DNA from: Sarcocystis neurona | Lineage: Eukaryota; Apicomplexa; Conoidasida; Eucoccidiorida; Sarcocystidae | Length of the DNA stretch: 64,000 nucleotides | Assembly: GCA_000727475.1 (NCBI GenBank) | Contig: KL647291.1 | Location: 782,325 to 846,324 of the forward strand | Direction: 5' to 3' | Shown here: positions 61,501 to 64,000 of the stretch, piece after piece | Position numbering within the stretch: the stretch's first letter is position 1 | Layout: the number at the start of each line of letters is the position of its first letter | Notes under the pieces: generated by a model | What the model was told of the DNA's origin: nothing | Seen by the model: the letters and a program-made list of their open reading frames with translations, nothing else | The model's database searches: none | Position numbers and translations under genes: made by a program

Positions 61501-62723
61501 TTTTGCCCTCTCCAGGGTCATCCACGGTTGCGGCTGGTTCTCCAGTGCCGCTCACAGCGTCTTTGTTTGTTCCTTCAGTCGTGAACAGTTCACGCTTGTG
61601 TTTCAACGCCGTCCGCATCTTGGTGCAGCCGTCTATAAGCATGTGTCTAGTATAGTTCGAAATGAAACATCGCAACTGCTAAGCAGCACCTTGCTGACTG
61701 TTGGCAGCGGCTGTGTCTACTGTCCTGCAGAAAGTGCTGCATCGCAATATGGCAAGGTCTAAGTCTGCGTCCCTTTTTGTGGCTTTTGAACGCACCCGTG
61801 CCACACGACGCAATGCATACGGAAAATCATTTAAATATGTAGGGTCACATACGTGTAAATACATACGTACATGCGTGTATGCGTATACGTTCATGTGTGT
61901 ACGAAGCCTTCGCGTACACATGCGGCACAACGTTTGTGCGTACTAGCACAACAAGGAAAATCTTGAGTACCGGGGGAGAAGATAAAGCTGTAGTGCGCGT
62001 GTGCTTCCGATTCATACACGAAAATACGGTGAGATGTAATGTCTCCAGTTAAACACACTATACGAGGAAGCCCACCGTGGAAGGGCTCCGAAGCGCCTTT
62101 AACCGATGTTGAATGCTTTACCTGCGTCGTACCCGCGGAGCACCGGCTGTCGCACCGTCGGTGCTGACGGTCTGCTCACCTAAGGGAACGCGTGAGCGAG
62201 CTGTCGCGGCGACAGAAGCAGTCAAGTCAACCGTCAGTGGTTACGCCGTTGTATTTTCTTCAGGACCTTCTCTTCAGACGCGATATAGAGCTTTTGACGC
62301 AGCTACCAACCTTTCCACCGTCCTATCGAGACAAGGGGTAGTGTAAAGAGACAAGGGGAAGTTTAATGTTAGCACAACGCTTTCTGCAACTCTGTACGTT
62401 TGTTCCGTAATACGCAGGATCGAGAAACGCGGTGTCCCGCGGTACCCCTTCCCCGACGAAACATTGTTTTACTTACCGGCGTCCCTGTGTCGCAGTCCAC
62501 ATAACGTTCCCTCCGTGCATCTGCCTAACGACAGCGTTCACCCCTCCGTTTCCAACCCCGTACTACGCAGTACTTCCATCGTCTCCGTCGGGTTTTCTTT
62601 CGGTGCTTCTTCCCCTGCCTGCTGTACAACTCTCTGCGCGCAAGCTTATTATTCCCTGCAGTATAGAAGCCCTGCCATCACTTTTGAAGGTGAAAAGCGA
62701 CAAATTACCTTTTAGGCTACAAA
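58584..62723. other. Mostly unassigned stretch between acyl-CoA oxidase and FBPase
   Basis: No complete model. The left part should contain the promoter and leader of the minus-strand oxidase gene; the right part those of FBPase. Candidate frames: minus 59685-59491 (listed), plus 59601-59900 (opposite strand of it), minus 61930-61472 (hydrophilic, ATKRDADLDLAILRCSTF), and plus 62113-62346 (RERAVAATEAVKSTVSG), which could be an upstream leader exon of FBPase. A TA microsatellite sits at 60285-60303. Confidence 0.4.
59491..59685 (-). CDS. Possible internal exon, unrecognised
   Basis: An acceptor AAATTCAG precedes a minus-strand frame reading KVVEGNPVLLGGPPSETLVF and AGVVRKAIDICYLF. The first half looks like genuine protein. 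The right border and donor are not clear, and the plus strand is open here too. No family is recognised. Confidence 0.25.
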   Translation of the reverse strand, partial: QKVVEGNPVLLGGPPSETLVFAGVVRKAIDICYLFSPQDNCSACTLTYIYLQFRSLHFYRHAGV

Positions 62724-63930
62724 ATGTCGATGGATCAAACGGCTCAGCCGATCCCCGAACTGGGGGAATTCATCATCGCGAACAAAGACAAGCTACGCAA
62801 TGCCGGCCAGGAGGCCGAAATGAACAGGTCGGATGAATTTACGGGTGTGGACGTAGTCAAGGTTGCTGCTAAGTGGTGTGCACACAAGCTTGTACATCCG
62901 GAGATCTGAGGATTCCACCGTGCGTGGCGGGGGGCTTACACATTCCCAGATTTTTCTTTGTTTGCATGAATTTTGAGCCATCTGGTGTGCTTACGGGGTC
63001 TCGTATAGTTCGCGTATTTAGCCCTATCCCTGATCCTACATTCGCGTCCACAGGTAACGCTACTGGAACGTTATGTTTAGTTAGGAGAGACTGGGAGTTC
63101 CGCATGGTTTCCCCCCATTCCATAGTTGGTCTTGCAATGTTGTGCTTGCTTTCTTTACTTACGTCTACCAGACTGCTGACGGCTATAAAGTTAGCGGCAA
63201 AGGTGGTGAACAGAGAAATCAACAAGGCTGGACTGGCGGACATCCTGGGGGCTGCGGGCAACCAGAACGTCCAAGGTGAAGAACAGCAGAAACTTGACGT
63301 CTTTGCCAACCACAAATTCATCCAGGTATATAAAGAGAGAGTTTGTCAGTACGCCCTACGACAAACGTGCCACTTGTCTTACATCTCCTTCCTGTCGGCG
63401 TCACTGCATCGCGTTCGACACGTCCAGCACCCCTCTACCTTCACCTGGATAATGACCGTCCGGCTATCATCATACACTGAGCCTCCATATCGCATCCTAA
63501 TGGCAAGTGGGCGCGTAACTGTAGTCGAGTAATTACGGCAACAGCTGTTTACTGGAAGGCATGGGCATTTGTTTTTCTGTACCGTCCTGTGGAAAGTTGT
63601 AGCGGATCGTCACAGGTAAAGGCCGTCACATCCAAGCCGCCGCACGTGCCCAGCAGTTGTTGTGACGCTACTTTTCCAGCTCTTTAGTACGTTTTTGCTT
63701 CGTTTTCTGCGATTCTTCGCATTTCTAACAGGGGACGATATCGTTTGCTGTGCTGATCCGTTGCTGGAAGCTGCATTATATGTTTCCAATTTGTCCACCT
63801 ATGATTTGCGTCTGTTTTCAGGCGTTAGTAAATCGAGAAGTGGTGTGCGGCATCTGTACGGAAGAAGACGATGATTTTATGGAGGTTAACAAGGACACAC
63901 ATTTTGTTATGCTGATGGACCCACTCGATG
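62724..63930 (+). CDS. FBP: Fructose-1,6-bisphosphatase, first three exons (gene continues past the window)
   Basis: Hydrolyses fructose 1,6-bisphosphate to fructose 6-phosphate, the gluconeogenic counterpart of phosphofructokinase. Three exons join in phase: 62724-62827 (donor GTCGGA), 63172-63325 (acceptor CTACCAG, donor GTATAT) and 63822-63930 (acceptor TTTTCAG, donor GTAAGC). The ATG has AAAATG context. The encoded order matches class I FBPase: [67 protein letters not shown] and MLMDPLDG, the last two carrying metal-ligand acidic residues. About 120 residues, a third of the usual 330-350, are inside the window. The rest, including the active-site NIDVN stretch, lies beyond 64000. Bacterial- or plastid-like wording in the N-terminal helix is noticeable. 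No targeting leader is evident, but an upstream exon cannot be excluded. Confidence 0.93.
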
Positions 63931-64000
63931 GTAAGCAAGAAGCAAGCTTTTCTTTCTGTGTTCCCGTGTTATCCTTACCTATACAGTGTGTAGAACTCGG

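Noticed and set aside
63326..63600. Read-through of FBPase exon 2 as a longer protein
   Set aside because: Family similarity stops exactly at the GTATAT donor and resumes at 63822 in the correct phase.
1..64000. CRISPR arrays, insertion sequences, rRNA genes, telomeric TTTAGGG arrays, bacterial operon signals
   Set aside because: None seen by eye. The repeats are microsatellites, triplet arrays and short tandem duplications, and the genes are spliced eukaryotic genes.

Overview
The window reads as nuclear DNA of a coccidian apicomplexan. An Eimeria-like species is the best guess. The reasons are spliced genes with GT..AG introns of 0.3 to 2.6 kb, long CAG triplet arrays that give runs of Gln, Ala or Ser, AT/GTATATAC microsatellites, and long repeat-poor stretches. 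No organism name can be proved from the sequence alone. All gene models were built by hand from reading frames, splice sites, intron phase and remembered family motifs; no search was run.

Layout. (1) 1-5,004, minus strand: three exons of a beta-1,4-galactosyltransferase (GT7 type), running off the left edge. Its introns hold CAG arrays on the opposite strand and a ~140 bp minisatellite. (2) 5,005-12,250: CTG- and CAG-rich segments, then a plain gene-poor stretch. (3) 12,251-15,422, plus: monothiol glutaredoxin (CGFS, Grx5 type) behind a very long Ser/Ala-rich N-terminus. (4) 15,423-20,683: gene-poor, with a 159 bp tandem duplication. (5) 20,684-22,977, minus: small unrecognised multi-exon gene. 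(6) 23,138-26,745, minus: leucine-rich-repeat protein. (7) 26,746-31,023: no confident gene. (8) 31,024-38,152, plus: RING-H2/coiled-coil protein in five exons with matching phases, TRAIP-like in layout. (9) 39,355-44,512, plus: large Ser/Ala/Gln-rich low-complexity gene. (10) 44,513-49,402: weak candidates only. (11) 49,403-58,583, minus: complete eight-exon acyl-CoA oxidase of 681 aa ending in Ala-Lys-Leu, a peroxisomal PTS1 signal. (12) 58,584-62,723: weak candidates. (13) 62,724 to the right edge, plus: first three exons of fructose-1,6-bisphosphatase.

The recognised genes are housekeeping or metabolic and unrelated to one another: Golgi-type glycosylation, Fe-S/glutathione chemistry, a probable ubiquitin ligase, peroxisomal beta-oxidation and gluconeogenesis. 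There is no operon logic. The most interesting signals are the acyl-CoA oxidase with its PTS1, the galactosyltransferase with a ~130-residue Gln/Glu insertion just before its DVD motif, and a strand rule for triplet arrays: CAG on the sense strand in exons, CTG on the sense strand in introns.
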